NCBI GenBank assembly: GCA_965214695.1
Contig: OZ243967.1
Coordinates: forward strand, 248,001-312,000
Origin: JAPOXR01 sp965214695
Lineage (GTDB): Bacteria > Pseudomonadota > Alphaproteobacteria > Rhodobacterales > Rhodobacteraceae
DNA length: 64,000 nt
Reading direction: 5' to 3'
The position numbers were made by a program, and so were the translations under genes. Positions 56,091 through 64,000 of this stretch are shown here, piece by piece. Under the pieces are notes generated by a model. That model ran no database searches. It had not been told where the DNA came from and worked only from the letters and a program-made list of their open reading frames with translations. How positions within the stretch are numbered: the stretch's first letter is position 1; every line of letters starts with the position of its first letter.

Positions 56091-57692
56091 CTACGTGACA
56101 GGTCCCGGATTGAACAGGGTCAGTTGATTGCAGAGTCCGAGGCGCTCTGAGCAGGTCCTGTTGCCGCTGGCTACGGCAAGGATGCGGTCAAATATCAATT
56201 GCCCCATGCTTTCAATGGCTTCACCAGCCGAGATGATCCGGCCTGCATCAATGTCCATGAGGTCGTGCCAGCGTCGGGCCAAATCGGTCCGTGTCGCCAC
56301 CTTGATGACCGGCACTTCCGCCAAGCCGTAGGGCGTGCCCCGGCCGGTGGTGAAGACATGAACATTCATGCCGGCGGCAAGTTGCAGCGTGCCGCAGATG
56401 AAATCCGACGCCGGTGTCGCGGCGAACAGCAGGCCCTTTTGCCGGGCACGTTCACCGGGCGGCACAACACCGCTGATCGGCATGGAACCGGATTTGATTA
56501 TCGAGCCCATTGCCTTTTCGACCACGTTTGACAGCCCGCCCGTCCTGTTGCCGGGCGTGGTGTTGGCGCTGCGATCCGCGTGGCCGCGGGCCAGGTAGCG
56601 ATCATACCAATCCAGTTGCTGTACCAATTCACTGGCGATGATGTCCGATGCGCTGCGGCGTGTCAGTTGATCGACGCCGTCGCGAACTTCGGTGACCTCG
56701 GAGAACAGCACGGTGCCACCGGCACGAACGATCAAATCGGCCGCGTGGCCGAGGGCGGGGTTGGCGGTTATGCCTGACAGGGCATCGCTGCCGCCGCATT
56801 GGAGGCCAACGACAAGATCGGAGGCGGGGCAGGTCTCCCGGTAGCGGCGGTCTAGCAGGTCCAGGTGCCGTTCTGCCTGACGCAGGATGGACGTGATCAT
56901 CGACTCGAAACCGACATGCGTGCGGTCCTGCAGGGTGACAAGGCTGACCGGGGCGCCTTGGGACCCGCCGTCACCTGCATGAATGCCGGGGTTGTCCGGG
57001 AGGATTTGCACATCGTTTCCGCCCGCGGGGTTGGCGAAACTGTCCGGGAACAGTCGCGATGGTTGCAGTTTTTCGCATCCCAGGCTTACGACCATGGTGG
57101 AGCCGGCAAGATTGGGATTGCGGGCAATGTTGTGCAGGGTGCGGATCGGAATTGCGGCCCCGGGGGCATCAATGGCAATGCCGCAGCCATAGGTATGGTC
57201 AAGGGCAATGACGTCATCAACATTGTGATAGCGCGGCAGCAATTCCTGGCGGATTCGCGTGACCGCGTGTGCAACGATCCCCGAGACACACTGCACGGTG
57301 TTGGTGATTGCCAGGATGTTTCGGGTGCCAACGCTTCCATCACCATTCCTGAAGCCCTGGAAGTTGCGCCCCTCCAGCGGCTCGATCTCCCCGACCATGC
57401 CAGCAGCGGCAGGAAGCTCCTCCAGGTTCGGGGCCGGGGGCAGTTCGAGATTGGTTTCATCGACACGGGCGCCGGCAAGGATTGTTGTTCCTGCATGGCC
57501 AATGACCGTGCCATAGCGCCGCACCGGGTCGCCGGCTTCGTGCCTGGTCAGCGCAACCTTGTGAGCTTGCGGGACGTGCTGGCGAAGAGAAAGGCCGTCA
57601 ACCTCCGTCCCTTCGGGCAACCCGCCATCATTGGCAACCACGGCTACGGTGTCGCCGGCATTGATCCTGATCAGGCGAGGCAGGGAATTCAT
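56091..57692 (-). CDS. garD: Galactarate dehydratase
   Basis: This is a 533-aa enzyme that dehydrates galactarate (mucate) to 5-keto-4-deoxyglucarate. It matches E. coli GarD (523 aa) along its length as I recall it. The N-terminal SAF-like domain covers about residues 1-95. The C-terminal part has RNGDGSVGTRNILAIT, LDHTYGCGIAIDAPGA, SLGCEKLQPSR, CPASDLVVGLQCGGSDA, TVLFSEVTEVRDG and VFTTGRGTPYGLAEVPVIK. It lies downstream of dctP of a TRAP locus next to a LacI regulator, so galactarate or a related aldarate is the likely imported substrate. Confidence 0.93.
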   Translation of the reverse strand: MNSLPRLIRINAGDTVAVVANDGGLPEGTEVDGLSLRQHVPQAHKVALTRHEAGDPVRRYGTVIGHAGTTILAGARVDETNLELPPAPNLEELPAAAGMVGEIEPLEGRNFQGFRNGDGSVGTRNILAITNTVQCVSGIVAHAVTRIRQELLPRYHNVDDVIALDHTYGCGIAIDAPGAAIPIRTLHNIARNPNLAGSTMVVSLGCEKLQPSRLFPDSFANPAGGNDVQILPDNPGIHAGDGGSQGAPVSLVTLQDRTHVGFESMITSILRQAERHLDLLDRRYRETCPASDLVVGLQCGGSDALSGITANPALGHAADLIVRAGGTVLFSEVTEVRDGVDQLTRRSASDIIASELVQQLDWYDRYLARGHADRSANTTPGNRTGGLSNVVEKAMGSIIKSGSMPISGVVPPGERARQKGLLFAATPASDFICGTLQLAAGMNVHVFTTGRGTPYGLAEVPVIKVATRTDLARRWHDLMDIDAGRIISAGEAIESMGQLIFDRILAVASGNRTCSERLGLCNQLTLFNPGPVT

Positions 57693-58021
57693 CTGGTGCT
57701 CCGGGTTGAACTCGGCATGGCGTCCGGTGGCAGGCGTGGTGCAGGCAGTCTCACCCTGCCGTCGATTCGTGCGCCCAGACCGGTGACGGGCGATTCCGGA
57801 AGCGCCGACGAGGGCAGGGGCATGATATCCCCTCCGTCAACTCGAGGAACGCAAGGCGCGCCAACCCGCCTCGAATCTCGGCCGTGGGATACGCCATTCA
57901 TGGCCTGGCGATTCGTGCGCCCGGCGGCAGACCGGCTTTCGGCTTCCCCGACGACAACCGTGGTGAGGCCAGGTTTGTCAACCGGGTGTCGACCGGCTTG
58001 CGGGCGGGAAGGCCCCGGGTG
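57693..58021. other. Spacer between garD and the dctP hairpin
   Basis: This is 329 bp with no gene I can support. The minus-strand frames here have no ribosome sites or family features. It may carry a separate garD promoter, because the stem-loop after dctP would reduce read-through from the TRAP operon. Confidence 0.4.
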
Positions 58022-58054
58022 CCATGCGGGCGGAGTGATGCGCCGCCCGCATGG
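58022..58054 (-). terminator. Stem-loop after the second dctP gene
   Basis: CCATGCGGGCGG and CCGCCCGCATGG form a perfect 12-bp GC-rich stem with a 9-nt loop, 9 nt beyond the dctP stop codon. There is no U-run. It is the strongest hairpin I found in the window and probably acts as an mRNA 3'-end stabiliser or partial terminator between dctP and garD. Confidence 0.75.
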
Positions 58055-58063
58055 GATTCGTCC

Positions 58064-59050
58064 CTACTGGGTGTTCTGGACCATCTCGAGGAGTTCACCG
58101 CCCTGTTTGGCAATGAAGTCCTCGTAGACCGGACCCATCCGGTCACGGAAGGCGGCGACATCGGCGTCGTTGATCTGCATGCCCTTGGCCTTCAACTCCT
58201 CGAGCGCGGCTGCACCCACTTCCGCGGTCAGTTCGATCTCGTAATCCTGAAGCGCGGCAGCCTCTTCCGTCAGCGCGGCCTGCTGGTCGTCGGTCAACCC
58301 GTTCCAGGTGTTCATGCTGATGGCAACGATCCCTGGTGGCCGGAAATGCTGTGTCATCGAGAAGTAGCCGCTCACCTCGTAGAACCTGTCATTGAGGACG
58401 TTGCCGGCCGCATTCTCGCCGCCATCGAGCACACCCTGTTCAAGGGCGGTGTAGAGCTCGCTGTACGACATCGGGGTTGCCGAGCCGCCCATGGCGTTCA
58501 CGGTGTTCACCATCAGCGGGCTCTCCATCACGCGTATCTTCAGGCCATCGAGATCGTCTGGCGTGACGATCGGACGTACCTTGTTGAAGACATTGCGATA
58601 CCCGTTGTCGAACCAGGCAAGGATCTTGAGCCCCCGCTCTTCGGCCAGTTCGGCGAATTTGTCGCCGACAGGGCCGGTCACGACGGCCTTGAAGTGATCC
58701 GTGTCACGGATCAGGTAAGGCAGGCTGAACAGGTCGAATTGTGGCACGAAACCGCTGACAGGCGCCGTGGATACCTGGGCCATCTGGATGCTGCCAAGCA
58801 TCATGCCCTCGATGTAATCCCGCTCACCTCCCAGCTGTGCGCCGTCCAGTACCTCGATTGTCAGGCCCACCTCGCGGGCAGCCACGCGGTCGGCAAACCA
58901 GCGCAGTGCAACATTGTGGTGGTGGGCCGGCCCCGTGACCGAAGCCACCCGGATTGTCGTGTCTGCCGCAAGCACTGGTTGTGCAAACACTCCCAACAGC
59001 AAGGCAGATGCCCCGCCAATACCCAGAAACAGTTTTCGTCGATCAAGCAT
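58064..59050 (-). CDS. dctP: TRAP transporter substrate-binding protein, DctP family
   Basis: This is a 328-aa periplasmic receptor. The N-terminus LDRRKLFLGIGGASALLLG has a twin-arginine-type motif and hydrophobic core, with cleavage likely after PVLAA. The mature part shows SYSELYTALEQGVLDGGENA and the carboxylate-binding Arg region LKIRVMESP. The start at 59050 has AGGAGGAATATC before it; the longer open frame upstream has no family sequence. It follows the M24 gene by 100 nt and belongs to the dctQ-dctM-M24-dctP-garD series, so it probably binds an aldarate or uronate. Confidence 0.92.
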   Translation of the reverse strand: MLDRRKLFLGIGGASALLLGVFAQPVLAADTTIRVASVTGPAHHHNVALRWFADRVAAREVGLTIEVLDGAQLGGERDYIEGMMLGSIQMAQVSTAPVSGFVPQFDLFSLPYLIRDTDHFKAVVTGPVGDKFAELAEERGLKILAWFDNGYRNVFNKVRPIVTPDDLDGLKIRVMESPLMVNTVNAMGGSATPMSYSELYTALEQGVLDGGENAAGNVLNDRFYEVSGYFSMTQHFRPPGIVAISMNTWNGLTDDQQAALTEEAAALQDYEIELTAEVGAAALEELKAKGMQINDADVAAFRDRMGPVYEDFIAKQGGELLEMVQNTQ

Positions 59051-59150
59051 GATATTCCTCCTTTCCTGGAATTTATGCCTTTCTTTCTGCCCTGCGATGA
59101 CCGAGGGCTTTCCTCCCCCTGCGGGTTCGGAACATGGTGCCGTGCGCCGA

Positions 59151-60308
59151 TCAGCGCTGCACGGCAAAATCGTCCGGTTCCTCGAGAACCAGCTTGTTCA
59201 ATGGATGCACCCCGTCCGCGGTGACCGCGACCACCACCTCGATGCGGTAGCCGCCACCGACCAGGTTGTGAAGGTCGAGCTTGACCGCCAGCGTCATTCC
59301 TGCCTCAAGTTCAAAGTCGCTGTCGGAGCTGAGATTGGGCGGCTCGACGACATCCAGGCCAACGGCGTGCCCGACGCCGCGGAGCCCCTTTGCATATGGC
59401 GTGAAGTTTTCCGAAAGCCCGTGTGGCTCCAGCTCACCGAGCAGGGAATCGAAGATCGAGCGAGCGGTTATGCAGGGGCGAATGGTTGGTATGACCGTCT
59501 TCAGCGCCCGGTGGCCAACGACGAGTGCCCGTTCCTGTTCGGGATCTGCGCCCGGCATCAGGACCGTAATGCCACCATCATTGCAGTAGTGATTCACGGC
59601 CGGGTTGAAGTCCAGCATGACGAATTCACCCGGCTCGATCCTGCGATCCGTGGCCCGCCATGCCGGGTAGTTGGTGTTTGGCCCCGACATGACCACGGTG
59701 GCCGAGCCAATGTCGGCATTCATCTGCCTGGCGATGCCCTCGGCCAGTCCCGCCACCTGGATCTCGGTCATGCCAATCTCGATGGTCCGTGCCGCTGCCC
59801 TGAGAACCGCATCATTGATCTCGGCGGCATGCGCCATCAGTGCGATTTCGGCCTTCGACTTGATCTTGCGCAGGTCGAGCATGATGTCGTCGCGCGACTC
59901 GAACGCCGCCCCCGGCAGGGCGTCGCCAATCTGCTCGTAGATTTCCACCGGCATGATGTTCTTGCCGACGAGGCCGATCCTGCTGGCCCGGCCGGCAATC
60001 GAGGCAAAGATCTCCGGCAGGTCGGCATAGGGCCGGTGAATGCCGCGCACATCATCGATCCAGCACTTGTCCCTGGCCGCATAGGCGTTCAGCCGGCCCA
60101 GCAACACAACCGGCGCCAACTCGCCGACCATGATCACCAGTTGCGGCGATTCCTCGATGACATTGATGGGCTTGTAGTTGGTTACGTAGGTCGAATGACC
60201 GGAGCGATACTCATCCGAATAGATGACAAGTGCGTCATACCCGTCAGACCGCATCCGGCATCTGAGATTGTCGGTTCGTTGCTGTAACTCGTCAACTGTT
60301 ATTGCCAA
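59151..60308 (-). CDS. M24 family metallopeptidase-like protein
   Basis: This is a 385-aa pita-bread-fold protein like aminopeptidase P, creatinase or ectoine hydrolase. The N-terminal creatinase domain covers about residues 1-140. Of the five expected metal ligands, two Asp (in MLDFNPAVNHYCNDGG, 11 residues apart), one His (GVGHAVGLD) and the last Glu (YRIEVVVAV) are present. The ligand normally in VEPG is Lys instead (AVKLDLH). It may thus bind one metal or none and need not be a peptidase. It lies between dctM and dctP of the galactarate TRAP operon, 27 nt after dctM. Confidence 0.83.
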   Translation of the reverse strand: MAITVDELQQRTDNLRCRMRSDGYDALVIYSDEYRSGHSTYVTNYKPINVIEESPQLVIMVGELAPVVLLGRLNAYAARDKCWIDDVRGIHRPYADLPEIFASIAGRASRIGLVGKNIMPVEIYEQIGDALPGAAFESRDDIMLDLRKIKSKAEIALMAHAAEINDAVLRAAARTIEIGMTEIQVAGLAEGIARQMNADIGSATVVMSGPNTNYPAWRATDRRIEPGEFVMLDFNPAVNHYCNDGGITVLMPGADPEQERALVVGHRALKTVIPTIRPCITARSIFDSLLGELEPHGLSENFTPYAKGLRGVGHAVGLDVVEPPNLSSDSDFELEAGMTLAVKLDLHNLVGGGYRIEVVVAVTADGVHPLNKLVLEEPDDFAVQR

Positions 60309-60335
60309 GGCGATATTCCTTCTTCGAGATCGATG

Positions 60336-61613
60336 CTAGCGACCGGCAAGGTTCGGGATGGTCATGACAAGAGCGGGGAACAGGGCGACGGCAACCAGGA
60401 CCGCGATCAGCACCGCGCAGAATGGCAGCAGCCCGCGGAATGCCTGCGAGATGGTGATCCCGGCAATGGCACAGCAGATATAGGTGAGGATACCGACGGG
60501 CGGCGTCACGGAACCGATGACGACCGCCATGACGAGAATGACGCCGAAATAAACCGGGTCGACGCCAAGGCCATGGATGACCGGCAGCAATACCGGGGTG
60601 AAGATGATGAGAACCGGGATGCCTTCGATGAAGAGTCCCAGGACCAGGATGAAGACCAGTATCAGCAGGACGGCAATGGTCGGGTTTGTCGATAAACCAC
60701 CAAGCACCTCGAGCACGGATGATCCAAACCCGGCCCAGGCCAGGAGCCAGGCAAAGGAGGTTGCCATGGCGATCAGGAACATCGCCGCGGCCGTGGTCAC
60801 CGCCGCGTCAACCAGGAGCTTTGCAATGAGCCTGAAGGTCAATGCCCGGTAGACAAGTGTTCCGACCACCAGGGCGTAGGCAACGGCAACCACACCGGCT
60901 TCGGTTGCGGTGAACACGCCCGAGAAAATCCCGCCGAGGATGATCACCGGCATGGCGAGCGCCCACAGCGCATCGCGGAATGCCGGAAGTATCGGCGGCA
61001 ACTCCGAGCGTGGCGGGGCAGGATAGCCCCGCTTCCTGGCAATCAGGTAGGCCATCATCATCAGGCCAAGCGCAACCATCAATCCGGGAACGAAACCGCC
61101 CAGGAACAACTGCGCAATCGAGACATTGGCGATGGAGCCATAGATCACCATCATGATGCTGGGCGGAATGATCGGCCCCATGGCGCTGGCTGACGCGTTG
61201 ACGGCAACGGCATAGTCGGCGTCGAACCCGTTCTTCTTCATCGCCGGGATCATCATGGACCCCAGTGCAGACGCATCGGCGGTTGCCGATCCCGAGATTC
61301 CGGAGAAGAACATGTTCGACATGATGGTCACATGGGCGAGGCCGCCGCGCACATGTCCGACAAGCGTCCTCGAGAAATTGACGATGCGCTCGGTAATGCC
61401 GCAGGCATTCATCAACTCGCCGGCAATGATGAAAAATGGAATCGCCAGTAGCGTGAACGAATCGACGCCCACAAAGGCCCGGGTGACGATGCTGTTGAGT
61501 GGCAGCGTGTCGTCAAAGGCGAGGGTGAGGGTGGCGGCGATACCGAGAGCGAACGCGATCGGGATGTTGATCAGCAGCAGCACGAAGAAGGCGGTGAAGA
61601 GAATCGTCAGCAT
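60336..61613 (-). CDS. dctM: TRAP transporter large permease subunit, DctM type
   Basis: This is a 425-aa membrane subunit with about 12 hydrophobic segments. Signatures are NMFFSGISGSATADASALGS near residue 92, IIPPSIMMVIYGSIANVSIA, and PPVGILTYICCAIAGI near the C-terminus. The start at 61613 begins MLTILFTAFFVLLL. It follows dctQ by 10 nt and precedes the M24 gene. Together with dctQ and dctP it forms a full TRAP carrier. Confidence 0.93.
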   Translation of the reverse strand: MLTILFTAFFVLLLINIPIAFALGIAATLTLAFDDTLPLNSIVTRAFVGVDSFTLLAIPFFIIAGELMNACGITERIVNFSRTLVGHVRGGLAHVTIMSNMFFSGISGSATADASALGSMMIPAMKKNGFDADYAVAVNASASAMGPIIPPSIMMVIYGSIANVSIAQLFLGGFVPGLMVALGLMMMAYLIARKRGYPAPPRSELPPILPAFRDALWALAMPVIILGGIFSGVFTATEAGVVAVAYALVVGTLVYRALTFRLIAKLLVDAAVTTAAAMFLIAMATSFAWLLAWAGFGSSVLEVLGGLSTNPTIAVLLILVFILVLGLFIEGIPVLIIFTPVLLPVIHGLGVDPVYFGVILVMAVVIGSVTPPVGILTYICCAIAGITISQAFRGLLPFCAVLIAVLVAVALFPALVMTIPNLAGR

Positions 61614-61623
61614 CGGGACCCGC

Positions 61624-62127
61624 CTAACCCCTCGGTGCCCTGGCCGATCGCAGGGCAAACACGATGCGTTCGGCGCAAATCAGGAAGATCAGGACCATGG
61701 ATATCGGGATGGCAATGTAGATCCATGACATCTGCACGCCCAGCGCCGGTGAACGCTGCAACATGTTCATGTTGATGACCGGATAGCTTGCATAAATGAC
61801 GGTCGCGGCAAAGGCGGCGATAAGCGTGTAGGAGAGGGTCTCGAGTGCGGCTCGCATCCCGTCCGGAAGCAGATTGACGAAGAGATCGACGCCCAGATGG
61901 ATGCCCCGGGAAAAGCCGATTGCGCCACCCAGGAACACGATCCACACGAAACAGTAGCGCGCCATTTCCTCGGACCATGGCAACGGCGCCGAGATGACAT
62001 ATCTGAAGATGACCTGGGCAAGGGTGACAGTGACCATCACCGCCGAAATCGCGACGATGGAGACGGTTGCGAGCTTCAAAAGCGCCGACAGGGCTTTCGA
62101 ATCCTGCCTGTCTCCCGGATGCGACAT
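61624..62127 (-). CDS. dctQ: TRAP transporter small permease subunit, DctQ type
   Basis: This is a 167-aa membrane subunit with four predicted helices. Conserved parts are QVIFRYVISAPLPWSEEMAR and GAIGFSRGIHLGVDLFVNLL. The start at 62127 (MSHPGDRQ) is preferred because the longer frame would run through the operator at 62154-62167. It is the first gene of the operon and is divergent from the LacI regulator. Confidence 0.9.
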   Translation of the reverse strand: MSHPGDRQDSKALSALLKLATVSIVAISAVMVTVTLAQVIFRYVISAPLPWSEEMARYCFVWIVFLGGAIGFSRGIHLGVDLFVNLLPDGMRAALETLSYTLIAAFAATVIYASYPVINMNMLQRSPALGVQMSWIYIAIPISMVLIFLICAERIVFALRSARAPRG

Positions 62128-62153
62128 TGCCCCCACGAAATTGTCTGAAGTTG

Positions 62154-62167
62154 TGAAATCGATTTCA
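62154..62167. promoter_or_regulatory. Palindromic LacI-type operator
   Basis: TGAAATCGATTTCA is a perfect 14-bp palindrome with the central CG typical of LacI-family operators. Similar flanks (TTG and TCAA) extend the symmetry. It lies 26 bp before the dctQ start and 87 bp before the lacI-type gene, in their shared divergent region, so it should control the TRAP operon and perhaps the regulator itself. Confidence 0.82.
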
Positions 62168-62254
62168 TCAAACTGGCAGCACGAAGTCAACACATTTTTC
62201 CGAGTTGATAGCTGGCTGATAACATGAGATTTACCGGGCGGGAGATCCATTGAC

Positions 62255-63316
62255 ATGACCGCGGAGTCAAAAAGTCGATTTCAGGATGCCGCCTCCCGGG
62301 CGCGGCTGGCCGATGTGGCCAAGCTTGCTGGCTGCGCCCCGGCAACGATATCCCGCGCCATCAACAACCCGGAGAAGGTCTCGCCCGAAAAGCGTTTTCG
62401 GATCGAGAGGGCGATGCACGAGCTCGGCTATGTGCGCAACCACGCGGCACGGGCGTTGCGCTCGCAGCGCTCCCACATGGTCGGTGTGCTGATCCCGACA
62501 CTGGATTACGCCCTCTATGCCCGGCTGGTCGGCGCGGCCAACTCCAGTCTCTCGGAGGCCGGGATTTCAACCCTGATCTCCACCTTCGATTTCGACCTCG
62601 ATGCCGAATTGCGGGAGGCCAGGCTGCTTCTCGAGCGTGGTGCCGAGGCACTGATCCTGGTTGGCAGCCAGCACCGCCCGCAACTTCACGGCGTGCTGGA
62701 CCAGTTCGAGGTTCCGTTCGTCCAGACCTATGCCTTCAACCCGGAAGGCCCTCATCCGACCGTGGGATTCGACAATTCTTCGGCAGCTGCACGGATTGCC
62801 CGGCACCTGGTGCATCTGGGACATGACAGGATCTGTGTCATTTCCGGCATCACCAGGGACAATGATCGCACGACGATGCGGCTTGACGGGATCCGGGAGG
62901 AACTTTTGAAGCACGGGATCAGGCTGGACGAATCCATGGTCGTGGAGTGTCCCTACTCGATTTCCGATGGCAGGCGGGCCTGCAAGCTGCTGCTGTCGCG
63001 GGACATGCCGCCGCCAACGGCCATCATCGGCGGAAACGATGTGCTGGCCCTGGGCGCCCTCATCGAATGCACCGCCATGGGAATGACGGTTCCCGACGAC
63101 ATCTCCGTCGCCGGCTTCGACAACCTGGAATTTGCCATGCACGCCAACCCGCCGCTGACGACGATCAGCGTCCCGGCGGAGGAAATGGGTGTCGCTGCCG
63201 CATCCTATATCCTGGGCGAACTGAACGGCGACGAGGTGGCCATGCACAATTCCGTCGAGGTGCAGCTGATACTGCGACATTCCTCGGCCCCGCCAAAGGC
63301 CGCCGACCCGGCTTGA
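62255..63316 (+). CDS. LacI-family transcriptional regulator
   Basis: This is a 353-aa regulator. The HTH is ARLADVAKLAGCAPATISRA (about residues 15-34), followed by the hinge helix RNHAARALRSQRSHMVGVLIP. The periplasmic-binding-like effector domain ends in ISVAGFDNLEFAMHANPPLT, typical of GntR/GguR-like members. It is divergent from the galactarate TRAP operon and probably represses it in the absence of an aldarate or its product. The operator at 62154-62167 is its likely site. Confidence 0.92.
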   Translation: MTAESKSRFQDAASRARLADVAKLAGCAPATISRAINNPEKVSPEKRFRIERAMHELGYVRNHAARALRSQRSHMVGVLIPTLDYALYARLVGAANSSLSEAGISTLISTFDFDLDAELREARLLLERGAEALILVGSQHRPQLHGVLDQFEVPFVQTYAFNPEGPHPTVGFDNSSAAARIARHLVHLGHDRICVISGITRDNDRTTMRLDGIREELLKHGIRLDESMVVECPYSISDGRRACKLLLSRDMPPPTAIIGGNDVLALGALIECTAMGMTVPDDISVAGFDNLEFAMHANPPLTTISVPAEEMGVAAASYILGELNGDEVAMHNSVEVQLILRHSSAPPKAADPA

Positions 63317-63405
63317 AGGCCGGCCCCGAACGGCCCGTCGCCGCCAGCCTTGGCCCGGGTCTGGCAAGGACCGGGGGCGGGACGGCCTTGTCGTCCGGGC
63401 TCCGT

Positions 63406-64000
63406 TCAGCCTGCCTGTCTTCGCCGTCCCAGGGTCAGCCAGAGCAGCGAGGCGCCAGCGAGGGCAAGAAATGGTGTCATGGCCCAGTTCACGGCGCTCC
63501 AGCCTTCAACCGCGGTGCTACCGCTGCAATTCATCAGCCCGCCCGAGGCCAGCGAAGCCATGGTCACGCAACCGAAGACGATCATGTCGTTGAGGCCCTG
63601 AACCCGGCCTCGTTCCTCGGGGCTGTGGGCATTGATCAGCATCGCCGTGGCGCCGATGAAGCCAAAATTCCAGCCAAGGCCAAGAAGGACCAGCGCAGCG
63701 AAGAAATTGCCGATGGCGATGCCGGCCAGGCCAATGCTTCCGGCGGCGGTCAGCAACAACAGGCCGGTGGCGACGATGCGTTCCGCGCCGAACCGTGCAA
63801 TCAGGTGGCCGGTAAAGAATGACGGGGCGAACATTGCCAGGACGTGCGCCGACACCACGTCGGCGGCCAAATTCTCCGAGTAGCCGCAACCGACCACCGC
63901 CAGCGGCGTCGAGGTCATCATCAGGTTCATCAGCGCGTAGGAGACCATGGCGCAGATGATGGCGACAGCGATGTCCGGGGTTGTCAGCAGCGTCCGGTAG
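63406..64000 (-). CDS. MFS transporter, 5' end outside window
   Basis: This is the C-terminal half of a major facilitator transporter with six or so hydrophobic segments; the frame stays open to the window end. LLGLGWNFGFIGATAML and HSPEERGRVQGLND are common in MFS proteins between the later helices. It converges with the LacI gene, with an 89-nt gap. Substrate and total length cannot be judged. Confidence 0.82.
   Translation of the reverse strand, partial: YRTLLTTPDIAVAIICAMVSYALMNLMMTSTPLAVVGCGYSENLAADVVSAHVLAMFAPSFFTGHLIARFGAERIVATGLLLLTAAGSIGLAGIAIGNFFAALVLLGLGWNFGFIGATAMLINAHSPEERGRVQGLNDMIVFGCVTMASLASGGLMNCSGSTAVEGWSAVNWAMTPFLALAGASLLWLTLGRRRQAG

Noticed and set aside
57884..60287. Long open frames on the plus strand (57884-59224 and 58914-60287)
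   Set aside because: They run antisense to dctP and the M24 gene, have no family features or ribosome sites, and are produced by the high GC content.

Overview
The window is double-stranded bacterial DNA, moderately to highly GC-rich and almost fully coding. The gene content points to an alphaproteobacterium: several TRAP carriers, an Entner-Doudoroff operon, a protocatechuate meta-cleavage set of LigABCIK/GalBD type, a CatIJ-type 3-oxoadipate CoA-transferase, and cysS followed by cimA. No phage genes, recognisable IS element, CRISPR array or rRNA were seen. One tRNA is present: tRNA-Ala with anticodon CGC.

Region 1 (1-17.4 kb) is an aromatic catabolism island. It begins with a fused TRAP permease cut by the window edge. 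Next come a dctP / GST-like / dctQ / dctM operon, a metallo-beta-lactamase-fold hydrolase, an aldo/keto reductase and a TSUP exporter. Then ligC, ligB, ligA and a DUF1932-type dehydrogenase are transcribed leftward together with a LysR regulator that has two helix-turn-helix domains. galB, ligK, galD and ligI are transcribed rightward. Together ligABC-ligI-galD-galB-ligK encode every step from protocatechuate to pyruvate plus oxaloacetate. The region is visibly poorer in CCGG tetranucleotides than the rest of the window. It ends in a gene-free, apparently decayed stretch (17.4-18.3 kb).

Region 2 (18.3-27.6 kb) has a divergent DAO-family FAD oxidase and a long rightward operon: ROK repressor with a palindromic operator, M20 hydrolase, sugar-type ABC importer (binding protein, permease, single-domain ATPase), YhfX-like PLP protein and a SIS-domain isomerase/deaminase. 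It reads as an uptake and breakdown system for an unknown amino-sugar or sugar-amine conjugate.

Region 3 (27.7-36.5 kb) holds a leftward operon (BMP-type binding protein, cytosine-deaminase-like amidohydrolase, lactonase-like amidohydrolase, PhyH dioxygenase), two rightward M20 hydrolases, and an iron-type ABC permease whose upstream binding-protein gene seems to survive only as its two ends.

Region 4 (37.1-51.4 kb) carries tRNA-Ala and leftward genes: edd-eda-glk, an NCS2 permease with a degenerate histidine-kinase-ATPase-like tail, catI/catJ-type CoA-transferase, pcaF, and a frameshifted pcaB pseudogene. A sugar-isomerase-like protein, a 3-hydroxyisobutyrate-dehydrogenase-like protein, a group II PLP decarboxylase and an aminotransferase also lie here. 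The ortho (beta-ketoadipate) route for protocatechuate is therefore damaged in this window, while the meta route 20 kb away is intact.

Region 5 (51.5-64 kb) has cysS-cimA, a sterol-desaturase-family protein, and a galactarate locus (TRAP dctQM, M24-family protein, dctP, garD) facing a LacI regulator across a perfect palindromic operator. The window ends inside an MFS transporter.

Three of the four binding-protein genes are followed within about 20 nt of the stop codon by a strong stem-loop. Coordinates of starts were adjusted by hand using ribosome binding sites, overlaps and family alignments recalled from memory. No database search was possible.
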